Both the position numbers and the translations under genes were made by a program. Source: Rhinopithecus roxellana (Eukaryota; Chordata; Mammalia; Primates; Cercopithecidae). From it: a stretch of DNA of 64,000 bases. This document shows, one piece after another, positions 22,498 through 34,744 of this stretch; position 1 is the stretch's first letter; the number at the start of each line of letters is the position of its first letter. Location: the NCBI RefSeq assembly GCF_007565055.1, contig NC_044557.1, positions 138,551,493-138,615,492 of the forward strand, in the 5' to 3' direction. The notes under the pieces were generated by a model. The model had not been told where the DNA came from. It made no database searches and saw only the letters and a list, made by a program, of their open reading frames with translations.

Positions 22498-24310
22498 TTA
22501 TATAGTACATGTCTTTCATCAAAAAACAACTTTTAACTTTATTAAGATACCACCAAGAAGCTTAGGTACCCGAAGATGTAAAAGAAAGAAACTTCAAGTA
22601 TCTTCAAACTGACAGCATTTTATAAATAGTGATATTTTAAACAAGATCATGACAAAGGTTTTAGGAGTTTCTTTTAAATAAAAATTTAAACTTTCATATA
22701 AGTTTATATGGTGAGATGGAAAGACCCACAAATGCAATTTAGATATGATTAATTTTTCTTGACACTTTCAATGATAGCAGTTATTTGTTGTTGTTAATTC
22801 CTCACAGGCTTTCAAGTAAAATAAAGTTGCTGCTTTCTCTCAAAACATTCTACCCTATTAGGTGATTTAGCTTCTTGAGGTCAGTACCCTTGTCCTGTCT
22901 TTGTTGTGCACTTTTCAGAAAAGCATGCAATTGTTGACTACATTGTTAAGTATTCAAAAACAATATGATAAAATTATTTAGTTATGCTTGACCCGCTGAT
23001 CTTGTTTTCAAACTAAGATTCCATAGTGACATATCTCACACTGTTACTATGCGAAAAAAATAACAAACTGCCCTAAAAATAATTCAACATCCTTAACAAT
23101 TCATCCCAACTAAAGCTCAACAATCATATTTTTTGTTCCCTGAGAAATTATCTATTGTGACTGTTTATTTGAAATATACTACTCTCATTTGTCACTCTTT
23201 TTAACTTTATAAAACATATCAAAAATGTTACTGTAATGTATGGATGCCACTTCCTGTATAAGCAAGGTACAAATAGACTCTTATAGAAGAAGAATGAAAA
23301 ATCACCTGCATTTCACTACCAACTTCAATCGATTGTCAGTAGCTGCCTGGAGAGTTCTTTCTTTGAGAGAAATTGTGAGGCCTAGTGTAGGCTCAGCAGG
23401 AACATATGCCAAGATCAATTATTGATGTCTGCTATGGGCATATAGGAGAATGGGGGTGACAATGTATAAACCATGAATTTTTTTATCTGTGCACTAGAGC
23501 TTGAAATATGTATTCATTTTAATTACTGAGACATAGGCATATTGTTGCTAGATCAGTGTCATGTCAGGTACAATAAACTCTAAGAATGTACATTGACTTT
23601 TAGAAGGCTTGTTTATTACGTGTTGCAATGAGGTGATAATAGCCCTATAAAAGGATTATCATTCCTCCAGGATATGATTGTCAAAGTAATAGAATGCCAC
23701 AGCTCATAGTATTGTTTCCACTATTAAACCATTATAAAGGGAGAATGCTGTAAGTCTTTCCGAAAATTTAAAAAAACAGCCAAGAGAGAATTGTTACTTT
23801 TACTTAAATATATTTTGGTGTGACTGCTGATATCAAAGAAGAAATAGTCGTAGAAATTCAAGTCACTGTTAGACACCACAACCTTATACTGCCCCTTTAT
23901 ATTGGAATAAGAAGATTTACCTCTGGTCTCCAAATAGACCGTTCAGTAACAGTTCCTATAGAGATTAAATTAATGAATGGACAAATGTCAAGGTACTTTG
24001 TTTGCGACATGGAAATATTAATTGATGTTATATGACCATTTACTGTCTGCTTTTATAGTCAGTTTTGCTCTGTGGTATTGAACCTAATCTCCGCAATTTG
24101 AGTCCATTACTTGTTTCTAATTAATCTCTTAATTTGGGGCTATACCCTGTCTCCAGTTAATTTGTTAAAAGGATTCAGCAGCATATTCAGCTATTCTGCT
24201 CCTTGAAATGACTCCTTGAAATGTAAAATTCAAAAATAACAAGCAAACAGTGACTCCATTAAAAATTACATTTAGTATTCTTTTTTTACTTTTTAAAATC
24301 TTTTTCAAGT
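22498..24310. other. Long repeat-poor stretch
   Basis: About 1.8 kb without recognised repeats. The 23820-24230 part has several TAATTA-type motifs and even composition; it could be conserved non-coding sequence, unproven. Confidence 0.45.
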
Positions 24311-24692
24311 TTTTTTTTTTTAAGTTTTGTGGGTACATAGTGAGTGTATATATTTATGGGGTATGTGAGATATTTTGATTCAGGCATACAAAGTGTAACA
24401 ATCACATTAGGGCAAATGGGGTATCTGTCATCTCAAGCATTTATCCTTTGTGTTACCAACATTCCAATTATGCTCTTTTAGTTACTTTAAAAATGTGCAT
24501 TTAAGTTGACTATAGCCACCCTGTTATGCTATCAGATACCAGAGCTTATTAATTTTTTTCTATTTTTTGTACCCATTAACCATCCTCCCAAGCCCCTCCA
24601 TGCCCATTATCCTGCCCAGCCTCTAGCAACCATAATTTCTAGTCTCTATCTCCCTAAGTTCAACTGCTTTAATTTTTAGCTTCTACAAATTG
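24311..24692 (-). mobile_element. Old L1 3' end (L1MA/L1PB type), antisense
   Basis: Starts with a T run and 'tttgtgggtacatagtgag', then 'tatttatggggtatgtgag', 'ctcaagcatttatcctttg', 'gactatagccaccctgtt' and 'tgtacccattaaccatcc'. This is the complement of an old L1 3' UTR. 5'-truncated; right edge approximate. Confidence 0.88.
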
Positions 24693-25079
24693 GTACATTC
24701 TAGAATTTCACTCACGATGTTGGATATAAAAGTGAAAACATCATAGAGAGTGTTGACTTCACTTCTTGTTTGCAGATATAGTTACTGTTTCATTAGAAAC
24801 TGTGTAATCTGATCATTTTGAGAAATAACAGTCAAGATTTAGGTGAACAGAAAACATACAGGAATCTTACGTAGGAAATAAAAAGGAATAACTGAATGGA
24901 TGAGGGAATGAGATGGCTCTTGGTGCTGAAACGAAAAGATGAAGTAACTGTTGCCTCCTAGTTCTATTTCTAGTGTTTTTATTACCTTTATATATAATTA
25001 AATGTCAGTTTCTATAAACTCTCTAATAGTATGCCAAAAAACTGATAATCATTCTGTATACCTTCATATATGTTAGCAC
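24693..25079. other. No gene or clear repeat recognised
   Basis: Short AT-rich spacer between an L1 and an L2 element. Confidence 0.4.
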
Positions 25080-25830
25080 CACATCTACTTTGTCTATAAG
25101 TCTTGCCAATTACACCTTTAAAATATATCACTAGTATACCCATTTTTCTCCAACTTTTCCATTACCACCTAGGTACAATGTATAGCCATGCCTTTACTAT
25201 GGCTAAAATAGTCTTTTTATTAGCCATCTCCTCCCTCCTTTACATATTGCCCTATTACTTCCAATCTATTCCTTAGCTTACAGATAATTCGATTTGCTTT
25301 TAACATACATGTATACATGATGATGCTACTTTCTTACTTCATATTCACTAATAGCTTTCTATTGCACTCCTTATTTGGTTCCTAAACCCCCTCAACTCAA
25401 TACCACAAGTTCCAGCCACAACGGCTTTGTAATTAGTTCCTCAACAACACAAAACTTGATCTCTCTAAGGCCTTAACTTGTGCAATTCTCACTATGTGTT
25501 AAGTTCTTGCCCAGAACTTCTCAGGATTCTGGCTTCTTCTCATTACTCTGGGTCTTCTGGTATCCACCTAAAGGGCAGGAATTATATGACTACATCAACC
25601 AAATTGGTCCTTTGCTCCCTTCCTCCCGTCATAGTAGTCTGCTTCATTTGTCATATCATTCTTTGAGAAACTGCAATTAAATCAGTTTGTTTATTGTTTT
25701 CCCTTTACTAGACTAAAATTCTGAAATGAAAAGTCCACAGGTATTTTGTTCACCACAGTACACGAAGTCTACAGTAAAATACCCTGCACATGGTTAGTGT
25801 TAAATGTCTTTTGTGGAGGAGTGAATAAGA
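25080..25830 (+). mobile_element. L2 LINE 3' part, sense
   Basis: Follows the L2 3' region: 'catctcctccctccttta', 'tattcactaatagctttc', 'ttctggcttcttctcatta', 'tttgtttattgttttccc' with 'ctttactagactaaaattc', then 'ttttgttcaccacagtac' and 'ccctgcacatggttagtg'. These match the diverged L2 tail just before its usual AATAAATATTTG end. Confidence 0.78.
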
Positions 25831-26069
25831 AGAAATGCTATGATGTGGTTTATTTTTGTTGCTGTTATTGCTATGTTTAGTGATAATAGTGGCTTTTATT
25901 TTTTTACAGTTAAGACTATTATTAAAGATGTGAGGTAAATTGATCAATAAGTGGAAAATCCAGGATATAGCTTAGTATGTGAGGCTAATGTTATTGCTTC
26001 TACTAGTACATAATACTGTTTTCATATTCATCATATAATCAGGAAGGATACTGAAATGGGAAAATCACT

Positions 26070-26215
26070 GACCCAACAGCTCTGGATTTAAACAATGGCT
26101 CATCTATTCATTGACTGTGACTGGTCCTCAGTTTTTGCACCTGTAAAATGGGGATAATAACTTTTATCTTGTGGACTTACTTTAAAGATTGAACAAAACC
26201 ATAAATGCATACATA
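26070..26215 (+). mobile_element. MIR SINE
   Basis: 'cagctctggatttaaac', 'tcctcagtttttgcacctg' and 'taaaatggggataataac' are the conserved MIR core and 3' part, followed by 'aagattgaacaaaacc'. Confidence 0.85.
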
Positions 26216-27351
26216 CATACAAAACAACAGACATATACTGAAAATTAAATAAAATTTACTTAGTCTTTTGTTTCTCAATGGTTGATCCCATATATTTGGC
26301 CTTCTTTCTTTGCCAAATTGTTAATTATCCTTCAGACTGTACATTTCCAATATTAACATTTTTATCACTGAATCATGATCATCATTGCTTAAATATAACT
26401 TTTCTGAATTTCTTTTTTAAAATGTCTGATGGATTCCATGTCCTATACCATTAATCCAATTAATTGGATAATTCAATACTAGTTAATATCCTGAGTTAAA
26501 ATCATCTATTTTCAAACAGATATCATTTCCCCTCCAATATGGTACATTGATTCTTCATAACATTTATGCAGGAAAATTTGGCAGCAGCTATAAACCCCAT
26601 GCACTCTTGAATGCTGCCCAAATTGACAACAATTTCAATTAACCATCCAGACTGTGAGTGCCAGCAAAATGTGCAGGGCAGTGACAATTATAAAGTAGAC
26701 AGAAAGTAGTATTGATCTCAACTTGTGGGATCTACACAATCAAGAAAAGATAAATATAAAGTTAAAAGTATCCAGAGGAACAAGGTTTTCAGCTCCTCTG
26801 GATAATTACGTTAACACTGATAAATGGAAGCACATATACAAACTATACCTGTGTGCCCAGTGTAATCTGATTCATATATTTGCACAGTATTAGAAAAAGG
26901 TTTTAGAGTACTACTCAAAAATAATTTTAAAAATTGTAGTTAAAAATACGTTCAGGCCACTTGGAGTAATTGTTCCTGCTGTAAGAGACAAAAAACAGCT
27001 ATTTGAAAGTTTCTAATGAATAACAGAAAGGTGACATGATTTTCAGAATGAGAAATCAGATTACAATGTCACTGTTTATTGTCAGCAGGAAAAGCATATC
27101 CTTACTGTTATGTCCCTTGATTACTTCCAGCACAACAATAAAACCACAACAAAAAGATAATCCCAAGGAAAAAGTGCTAATGGACTGCTTTTTAAAAATG
27201 AAGTACCAAAACTCTCCATTAGGTGGAATGAAAATAACATCTGAATACAGCTTTTCACAAATTCATTCTACTTACAGAGTTTATTCAAGGCTTTTTTTTT
27301 TTTTTCTTTTTTGTTTGTTTTTATGTGTGGTAAATGCAACGGTATTTGTTT
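26216..27351. other. Repeat-poor stretch
   Basis: No gene recognised. Includes a perfect 16-bp palindrome at 26454-26469 and a T run at 27291-27305 just before the LTR. Confidence 0.45.
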
Positions 27352-27861
27352 GTTTTGAATTACCTGAGGCTGGGTAATTTATAAAGAAAAGAGGATTCTT
27401 TGGCTCACCATTCTGCAGGCTGCACAAGCGTGGTACCAGCATATGTTCAGCTTCTGGAGAGGCCTCAGGAAATTTTACTCATGGCGAAGGTAAGGGGGGC
27501 AGGGAGCAGTTGTGTCACATGGCAAGAGAGTGAGAGAGAGAGGAGGAGATGCCAAGCTCCTTTAAACAACCAGCTGTCTTATCAACTGAGTAAGAACTCA
27601 CTCATTACCACGGGGAAGGCAAGAATTACTAAGAATTAAATAAAATTAGATTGAGTCTGTTGTCTTTCTCAATGATCATCAACATACATTTGGTGGGGCC
27701 TGGTGGAAGGTGTATGGGTCATGGGGGTGGATTCCTCAAAAATGGCTTGGTGTGGGGGATCCACCCCCATGACCCATGCACATTCCACCAGGCCCCACGT
27801 CCAACACTGGAGATCACATTTCCACATGAGATTTGGAGGGGACAAATATTCAAACCATATC
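27352..27861 (-). mobile_element. MST-type MaLR LTR with internal rearrangement
   Basis: The + strand shows the complement of an MST LTR: 'acctgaggctgggtaatt' with 'tataaagaaaagagg', 'cattctgcaggctgcac', 'ctcatggcgaagg', 'tttaaacaaccagctgtc', 'aactcactcattaccac' and, after a break, 'gatccacccccatgaccc' to 'caaaccatat'. Between 27616 and 27755 the normal order is lost: about 75 bp of foreign AT-rich sequence is followed by an inverted copy of the neighbouring LTR part, making a 42-bp hairpin (separate entry). No internal retroviral genes are present. Confidence 0.88.
27693..27797. repeat. 42-bp inverted repeat inside MST LTR
   Basis: Arms at 27693-27734 and 27756-27797 pair at 39 of 42 positions around a 21-bp spacer. 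Both arms derive from the same LTR segment (tggggcctggtgg and its complement). They are GC-rich, so a stable hairpin is expected. Confidence 0.95.
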
Positions 27862-29220
27862 GGCAAGTGTATCATTTTAAGGTTTTGAAAAAAATGAAAA
27901 CAAAGAAGATCCAACTTTTCCTAACATCATTAATACTCATATAATAACAGGCTTCTTACGACAATTTAGATGAAATTTGACTCTGGTGATGGAAGAGTAG
28001 GAAAAAAAGCAGAACAATTAATTCTACCTTTAAAATTTATTATTATGATGGAGGGTGTCTTCAATGTTGTTTCATATATTTTTCAGAAAAAACAATCAAA
28101 TATTTGTTTTTATGATGAACTATTTTTAAATCTTTTAGTTAATTATCTTTTTTTCTTAGGGAAGATAATGTAAAGATCTCAATGGTTGTCTTTAGCTAAA
28201 TATAGATTCTATTTGAGATGGTAATAATATAACAAAATTGTATTAAGATTTACAAAAATGAAATTTTTGCCTGGGGTTATGTTTGGTTTATTTATTTCCT
28301 TATTTATTCTTTTATTTGCTGTTATATAACGTCAATGCCAGTATTACAATGAAATAAATTAGTTTCTCCGTTGAAAATTACCTTGGAACAGAACCAAACA
28401 CTTTGAACAGAAGTTTCCAAGTAATATATCTGTCACCAGATGTCTATAAGTCACTTTGAGGTTCCTGAAAGGAAGATGTTAGGCAAGTAATATAATTTCT
28501 TGAAAAAAAAAAAAAACCCTTAATTAAATTAGACCTTCTGGCATGATGAAAAGTACTGCATGAAAAATTTAATTGAAGATAGAGGTAAATTTTATCCTCA
28601 ATTTATCAAAACTATATGAGGTTCAGAGACATGGTAAGAATGGTGTAATGATATTCAGCACTTTGAAAATTCACGTTTCTGATATATCATTCTAAAAGTC
28701 GGAGGGGACCAAGAGAGACAGAAGGAGATGCCAGGCTCCATTCCTTTGTGAACCCAGAACTGAAGCCAGACTAAATTTGCTACCTGAGCTGATAAAGGTA
28801 CTTTCTAAAAGAGCAGTGATTTGTATACATCTCTCATTTCTCTTTAAGTAACCCAATAGAGAAACTATCCAGAAGGAGAAAAAAAAAGACAGCAGACTGA
28901 TGTGAAGCAGAGTTATCTATGACCTTCTTATTCTTTTACAAGTGAGTATGACAGCTTTGAGCACGCTGATTTGTTTAATGAGTCAGTAAATAAGCTCAAC
29001 TTAAACAAAAATAAATAAATTGAAGGCTTATTGATATTTATGTTACAAGTCTGTTCATGAGGGAGATTTCAACTGCTATGACTTATTTATATCAATTGAT
29101 ATTAACTGGGGGTTTATAAGGTTTAAGTCACTGACCTAGGCCCTAATGGAAATCTTTGGGGAGGCAAGTTCCTAGCTACTTTGCAGAGACCAGTCTTTTA
29201 AGTGGGGAGTAAATTTGCAG
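27862..29220. other. Long repeat-poor stretch
   Basis: No gene or clear transposon. A short run near 28700-28745 ('gagatgccaggctcc') is reminiscent of MaLR LTR sequence but too short to call. Confidence 0.45.
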
Positions 29221-29709
29221 GATGGCAGAATATGTCACCCCAACCTATATTACGTTGGTACCAGAATCACCTTGACCTAAAGACATGTGAGAAACAGCAG
29301 ATGTAAGAAGGGTATTTGAGTCTCCCCCTTTTCTCCCTGAAAGCAGGAGATCAAACTGCTACGTGAAAGATGCCCTCCCTCTTCAAAACAAATGAATCAT
29401 TCTTTGATGGGCCGTCAGAACTGAGAGGATCCTGCACAGATTTTCTTAGAGTAATTATTCTTCTTCTTTAAGCTTCCACATATAACTTACATTTCCTCAA
29501 TTGCCTCGTTTTGTTTAACCTAACAAAAAGCATGTAGATTCTGTCATTTATTTGGGTCTCAAGAACCCTCTTTATCATGGCTCTTGTGTCACATAAAACT
29601 CATCTTAAATGTATGTGCTTTTCTCCTATTAATCTATCTCATGTCAACTTAATTCTCAAAGTCAACTAGGACACTAAGAGGATAGAGGTAAAATTTTGCT
29701 TCTCCTACA
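29221..29709 (+). mobile_element. Solo LTR, class I ERV type (MER4/MER65-like)
   Basis: Reads like a class I endogenous retrovirus LTR of the MER group: 'gaatatgtcaccccaacc', 'ccctgaaagcaggagatc', 'tcatcttaaatgtatgtgc' with 'ttttctcctattaatctatc', 'aactaggacactaagagg', ending 'tgcttctcctaca'. About 490 bp and no adjacent internal region, so a solo LTR. Subfamily and exact left edge are uncertain. Confidence 0.72.
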
Positions 29710-30774
29710 GGGGCATAGAAATGATGATGATGTAAGGCAGAAAATATGTTTCATAAAATGAAAAAAATAAGATACATCTGTTGTAAGACATAACACACAG
29801 ACATTGCCTCAAGGAGAGGGAAGGCTCAAACGTGAAGGAATTAACAGGATAGTTAAGTGTTCACACAGATACTTCATCCTCAGAAATTGAATTGTAAAGC
29901 TAAAGAATGGAATGGAAGATAGGGAAAGTGAAATACTCAGATAATATTTATGGAATTTAAACCCAATAGTTTTTACCACTATTTTACCAGTACCAAACCT
30001 TCATATTAATTCTTCCTTTTAAAAATTATATTTGCTGTTTTGTTTGATAGGCTCAACTACTTGACTTAAATTTATGTTTTAATAATTAAAAAAGCACAAA
30101 TCAAGAAAGAAGTCTTTTATTTGAAAATAGTAAAATAACAATAATCAGCTGGATAGCAATCCATGAATTAGAATTATCTAAAACATCTATTTTCTTTGCT
30201 TTATGGATATATTTCTCATTTTTAAAATCTGTGACTCAAAGGTGATGCTTACTTTGCTCTACCTCAATGCTGAATCTTTCCTCTAATATCTTTAATCTAT
30301 TAATATGCCTATCATTTTTATTCCCTTTGAGAAATAACCTTCACTATCTCAAATGGAAAGAGTAAATGAATATGTGGATCTATGTATGTATGTGAATGCA
30401 TGAGCTAGATTGCGGAATTCTTTCTAGGGAAAATTGACACCTTTAGAGATTACTGCTTTCTATAAAAATGTTTCTGGGAATAAAGATATATTAGAGTTGT
30501 TTTAAATTCCATTTTATTAGTCTCCATGCTGAAAGTTACACAAATCAATAATCAGTAACACATAAATAAAATTAACATGAATTAATGAAGAGTCCTACAG
30601 TAATTCAGAGTGATTTATTTTGTCCTTTGTTAGTTTAACATTCCTTCAAATGCAAATGGAATATTATTTTCTTGATAGAACCTCCAATATAGAAAAAATC
30701 GTAGTAAAATGTATTTGTGCAAGATTTTTCACACAGAAATATTTCCATATGTAGTTGAAGTCCTAATGTGACCT
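29710..30774. other. Repeat-poor stretch
   Basis: No gene or clear element recognised. AT-rich. Confidence 0.45.
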
Positions 30775-30975
30775 ATGCCACAAAACACTGGGAACAATAC
30801 AAATCTGTATTAAGGAGACTGACTAATAAAATACAGGATGTAAACACAATAGATTGCTATGTAGTCATTAAATGGGCTGAAAAAAAATGGTTTTGATGCA
30901 AAAGTTTGTCACTCATGAGCCAATGCAGAAAATATGCTATTTGCACTGTGTAAAATACAGGTATATATGATATGT
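30775..30975 (+). mobile_element. Old L1M fragment, ORF2 3' end
   Basis: 'ggagactgactaataaaa', 'tagattgctatgtagtc' with 'attaaatgggctgaaaa', and 'atatgctatttgcactgtg' with 'taaaatacaggtata' follow the end of ORF2 in old mammalian L1M elements. Heavily diverged. Confidence 0.55.
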
Positions 30976-31179
30976 AAATACTATGTCTTAAAAAGTCTTA
31001 GTAATTCTTATTGCTCTAGGACAAGGCATCTGTTTAAGGGAGGAATTAATAAGCCATTAAAATATTTATTTAGCATTTGTCCTTCAAATTTGGATTTTGA
31101 AAAACATTAGCTATGAAAACGTATATTTTTATATGCAAAAGTGAGGCTGTTCTTTTTTTTCTATGATGGGCAAAGGTGT

Positions 31180-31542
31180 TGATGTGGTTTGCCTCCTCAC
31201 CCAAATCTCATCTCTAACTGTAATCCCCATGTGTTGAGGGCGGGAACTGATGCAAGGTGATTGGATCATGGGGGCAGTCTCCTCCATACTGTTCTCATGA
31301 TAGGGAGTGCGTTCTCATGACATCTGATACTTTACAAGTGTTTGGCAGTTTCCCTCTGTCCTCTCATTCCCCTGTTCCCTTGTGAAAAAGGTGTTTGCTT
31401 CCCCTTCACTTTCTTCCATGATTGTAAGTTTCCTGAGGTTTCCCCAGCCGTAAGGAACTGTGAGTCAATTAAACTTCTTTCCTTTATAACTTACGCAGAC
31501 TCAGTGAAGTTCTTTATAACAGTGTGAGAATGGACTAATACA
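31180..31542 (+). mobile_element. THE1-type MaLR LTR
   Basis: 'tgatgtggtttgcctcc', 'cacccaaatctcatctc', 'gattggatcatgggggcag', 'ctgttctcatgatagggag', 'gaactgtgagtcaattaaac' and terminal 'gactaataca' give an almost complete 363-bp THE1-type solo LTR. No internal region nearby. Confidence 0.92.
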
Positions 31543-31588
31543 GAGGTTTATGGAATTACAGCCACAAAGCTTGGATTAGTCAGAACTT

Positions 31589-31591
<3 letters not shown>

Positions 31592-31622
<31 letters not shown>
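31592..31622 (-). repeat. T31 homopolymer
   Basis: Uninterrupted run of 31 T. Read on the minus strand it would be a poly(A) tail for the GC-rich segment to its right. Confidence 0.95.
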
Positions 31623-31624
<2 letters not shown>

Positions 31625-32235
31625 CCCAAAGGCCATGGCATTGAAAGAATTCAGATATTTTTATGAGGACAGGTTTCTGTTCCAAAGATAATAAGAAGGA
31701 GTTTTTTGTTGTTGTTGTTTGTTGTTGTTGTTGTTGTTTTAGGACTCTCACTCTGTAGCCCAAGCTGGAATGCAGTGGCGCGATCTCTGCTCACTGCAAC
31801 CTCCACCTCCCAAGCTCAAATGATTCTCCTACCTCAGCCGCCCGAGTTGCTGGGATTACAGGCTTGTGCCATCACACCCAGCTAGCTAATTTTTTGTATT
31901 TTAGTAGAGACGAGGTTTCACCATGTTCCCGAGGGTGGTCTTGAACTCCTGGGCACAGGGTATCCACCTGCCTCAGCCTCCCAAAGTGCTGGGATTACAG
32001 GTGTGAGCCACCAGATCCGGGCAAGAAGCAGATTTCTTAAAGAAGAGAAAAGAAGGCTCCTGGTCTGGGGAAAGGACTTAAATTGTAGGGAAAGGAGAGC
32101 ACAAGAGGTAGGCTGCACCCTGTGTCCTGAACCCCGCATGCACCCTACCTGGCACTCAGGGAGAGTGAACCCGCTGGGAGGGTGCATGCTGAGTGGGGGC
32201 CCTCCACAGAGCCTTGGAGGACCTAAATGAGAGGT
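31623..32235 (-). other. Unidentified GC-rich insert with possible poly(A), split by an Alu
   Basis: Outside the Alu (31702-32022) this is 31623-31692 plus 32032-32235, clearly GC-richer than its surroundings. On the minus strand it runs toward the T31 tract as if it ended in poly(A). The right part holds a perfect 11-bp inverted repeat, gcatgcaccct at 32136-32146 and its complement at 32179-32189. It could be a retrocopy of a transcript, an LTR, or an older insertion; I recognise no protein. Confidence 0.4.
31702..32022 (-). mobile_element. Alu SINE, antisense
   Basis: A TTG-repeat tail, then 'aggactctcactctgtagcc', both arms and end 'gagccaccagatccggg'. Target duplication aagaaggag/aagaagcag at 31693-31701 and 32023-32031 (one mismatch). 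It carries a CTAG duplication at 'cagctagctaat'. Confidence 0.94.
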
Positions 32236-33935
32236 CACAGCAAGATTTTTATAATGTTTTAACTAGTATGAAAGTTTATGATGTAATGTGCTTTGCTATT
32301 CCAACTTGAAAATAGTTTTCATAACATAATATCATCTATTATTTTGATTTTTATTGAATTGAATGAAAACTATTAAGTTTATGAATGTATTTTTGGAACC
32401 ATTCTTAGGTGGATAACTAACAAAAGAAATGGCAAAATACCCTGTTGTAATATTGTCTCTTAAACAAAATCTATAAATCATGCTCCTTTAGGACCATGAA
32501 ATTCAGGTAACTTGAACTGAAATGTATTGAACAACAATATCAAGGTGATATACTCTTGCAAATAGTATTTTGTTTTTTACTTGTGTAACAGGAGCTGATA
32601 AATTCTCTCTTACTATGCTCAATCATTAAAAACAAATCCTTCTAAATTTCAGAGCATGCAGAATGTGCAGGGGTATACTCCATTAAATCATGTAAATGAT
32701 ATGCAAACCACTATTAAAATAATTACATCCTTTTTAATATACTGGAATCATCTGCAAATTCCAAAGGTTGAAAGGTAAGAATTGTGGAAAGGATTACAGG
32801 AAAGATGTGAGGATTAAACAGGGGTTTAATGAAGCTGGCCACTCTTTTCGAGGAATGAAATCGAGATTGAAGTGCAACCAGTTCACATTATTCACATGCT
32901 GTCAACTGAGGTTATCAAAACCAGTAGAACGTAAAAAAAAAAAAAAAAAAAAAAATCAGAATTTAGCAGATGTTATCTTGCCATAAAACAACTGACTGAT
33001 TTATATATGACATTGACAGATTGATTTTTTTAAAAACAAAATTCATTGGCAGTTTAAACTATGTCAGCTTAGACACTGCCTATGGCCACTCACACTCATT
33101 TGAAAGCATACAGTGAGTGATGTAACAAACACTAGATTTAATCCTTCAGATCACATTACATTAAATTATGTCATCCAGAACAATTACCCTAATGTCCGTT
33201 GCTAAATTAAATGTGTTGTCAAGAAACTAATTAGATAAACTTGAACCTTTTGAACTGAAAATGAATTAAATCTCCAAACCAACTTGAAACACTACTGGAT
33301 TTTTAAACAGCATAGGAAAATATAAGAAATAAAAATTGAAGAAACTATTTTTCCATATAATTACAGTACTGAATATAATTCCCATACCAGCCTCCTATAA
33401 ATTTACACATCTCACTCTCCCAATACAGAGTAAAAAAAGTAAACTAAAATTTCTAACGTGAACAAATTTCTGTATATGCATTAATATGGTAAATGTGATT
33501 GTATTTTTCTATTTATCTCTACATCATTTTATTCAGAAAAGTATTTGTAGCCTTTTATCTTTCAAGATCTATTAAAGACTATTTAATATTCTCCTTTTGT
33601 GAATAGTAGCGTGACTCATCAAAATTCAAAATGCAAACTTTCTCTCACCACCTTTGATTCTACTTCATTTTTAAGTTGCTACTACCAACAGTTTGTAGTT
33701 AGAGTTAGAAAAATTTTTTAAAGATGACTACAGAAGGAATACATGTAGATAAAAGAGAACAAGAGACTAATAAGATTTTGATAAGTGAAGAGAGTTAACA
33801 TAAGTGGTGGGGGTTACATTTGAAGCCCAGAGCATCTAATAAATGAAGAAAAATGAATAATAAGATATTTGAATAAAAATCAAATTAATTATATGTAATG
33901 TTTACAACTAAAATGTAAAATAACCCAAGCATTAC
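32236..33935. other. Long repeat-poor stretch
   Basis: No gene. An A22 run lies at about 32934-32955. The 33045-33260 part has even composition and homeodomain-like TAATTA/TAATTAG motifs and might be conserved non-coding sequence, unproven. Confidence 0.45.
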
Positions 33936-34048
33936 AAGTTTATCACTTTATATATAGTTTATCACTTTATATATAACGATAAATATATATCATTTTATAT
34001 ATACATATACACACGTGTGTATATATGTGTGTGTGTATATATATATGA
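33936..34048. repeat. TA/CA/TG low-complexity tract
   Basis: Includes a near-duplicate of 'agtttatcactttatatat' at 33936-33975, and a perfect 20-bp palindrome at 34005-34024 (half-site atatacacac), flanked by TG and TA repeats. Confidence 0.85.
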
Positions 34049-34181
34049 AAACTTGCTACAAAAATATTAAAAGTGAATTTTGTGGAAGTTTAACACAATG
34101 TAAAAAACATTGATAGTAGACATGACAGTAAAGTAGAAAAATTATGACTGTACTACATCTGGACACTTTCTCCCATAACAC

Positions 34182-34544
34182 TGTTAAATTAAATAAGCAG
34201 GAGGCCGTTAGCCTGTTGACTCTGTACTTTGAATTCTTACATAACAAACTGCAGTCTAACTCAGTTTAAGTTCAAACTAAGAACATAGCAAATAGCCAGT
34301 TTGCAGCCACTTACAAGCAACTCACTCATCACACCATCCCCGAAAAAGGGAGATGCCCAGCTGTAGCCACTCACGTGATTTCTCTTCTTTGCTCCTGTGT
34401 CTGGCCTGTAAAAGCTCACTGCTCTCACTGCTGGGTGGAGCTCTCTGAACCCCTTCTGCTTCTGAGCACCGCCTGATTCGAAAATAGTTCTTTGTTCAAA
34501 TAAACTTTGCTTAATTTAATTTGTCTAAAGTTTTTGTTTTAACA
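34182..34544 (+). mobile_element. Solo LTR, class I ERV type (MER61/MER-like)
   Basis: 'gttgactctgtactttg', 'aactcagtttaagttcaaac', 'aaaaagggagatgcccagc', 'ctgctgggtggagctctctg', 'gcctgattcgaaaatag', 'caaataaactttgcttaat' and 'ttgtctaaagtttttg' give the order of a class I ERV LTR, with the AATAAA-type polyadenylation region near its 3' end. About 360 bp, no internal region adjacent. Subfamily not fixed. Confidence 0.75.
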
Positions 34545-34744
34545 AGTGTCAAGAATATAGTAAGAAAAAATACACTGAAAACTTTATACATTTCTTTCAT
34601 AGATGATAGATCCTGAAAAGATTTTAAATATCACCCCTGAAGAACCCAGTAAGAGCTACACTACCTGGGTCTTTGTCAAACAGAAAATTGTAAGCATTAA
34701 GTTTTGCAGAAATGTCCTTAAATCAAGCAATAGTTATAACAATC

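Noticed and set aside
26454..26469. Perfect 16-bp palindrome (half-site atccaatt)
   Set aside because: About one such palindrome is expected by chance in a window of this size.
27651..27944. Overlapping open frames on both strands near 27.7 kb
   Set aside because: Created by the inverted duplication in the MST LTR, which gives mirrored frames.
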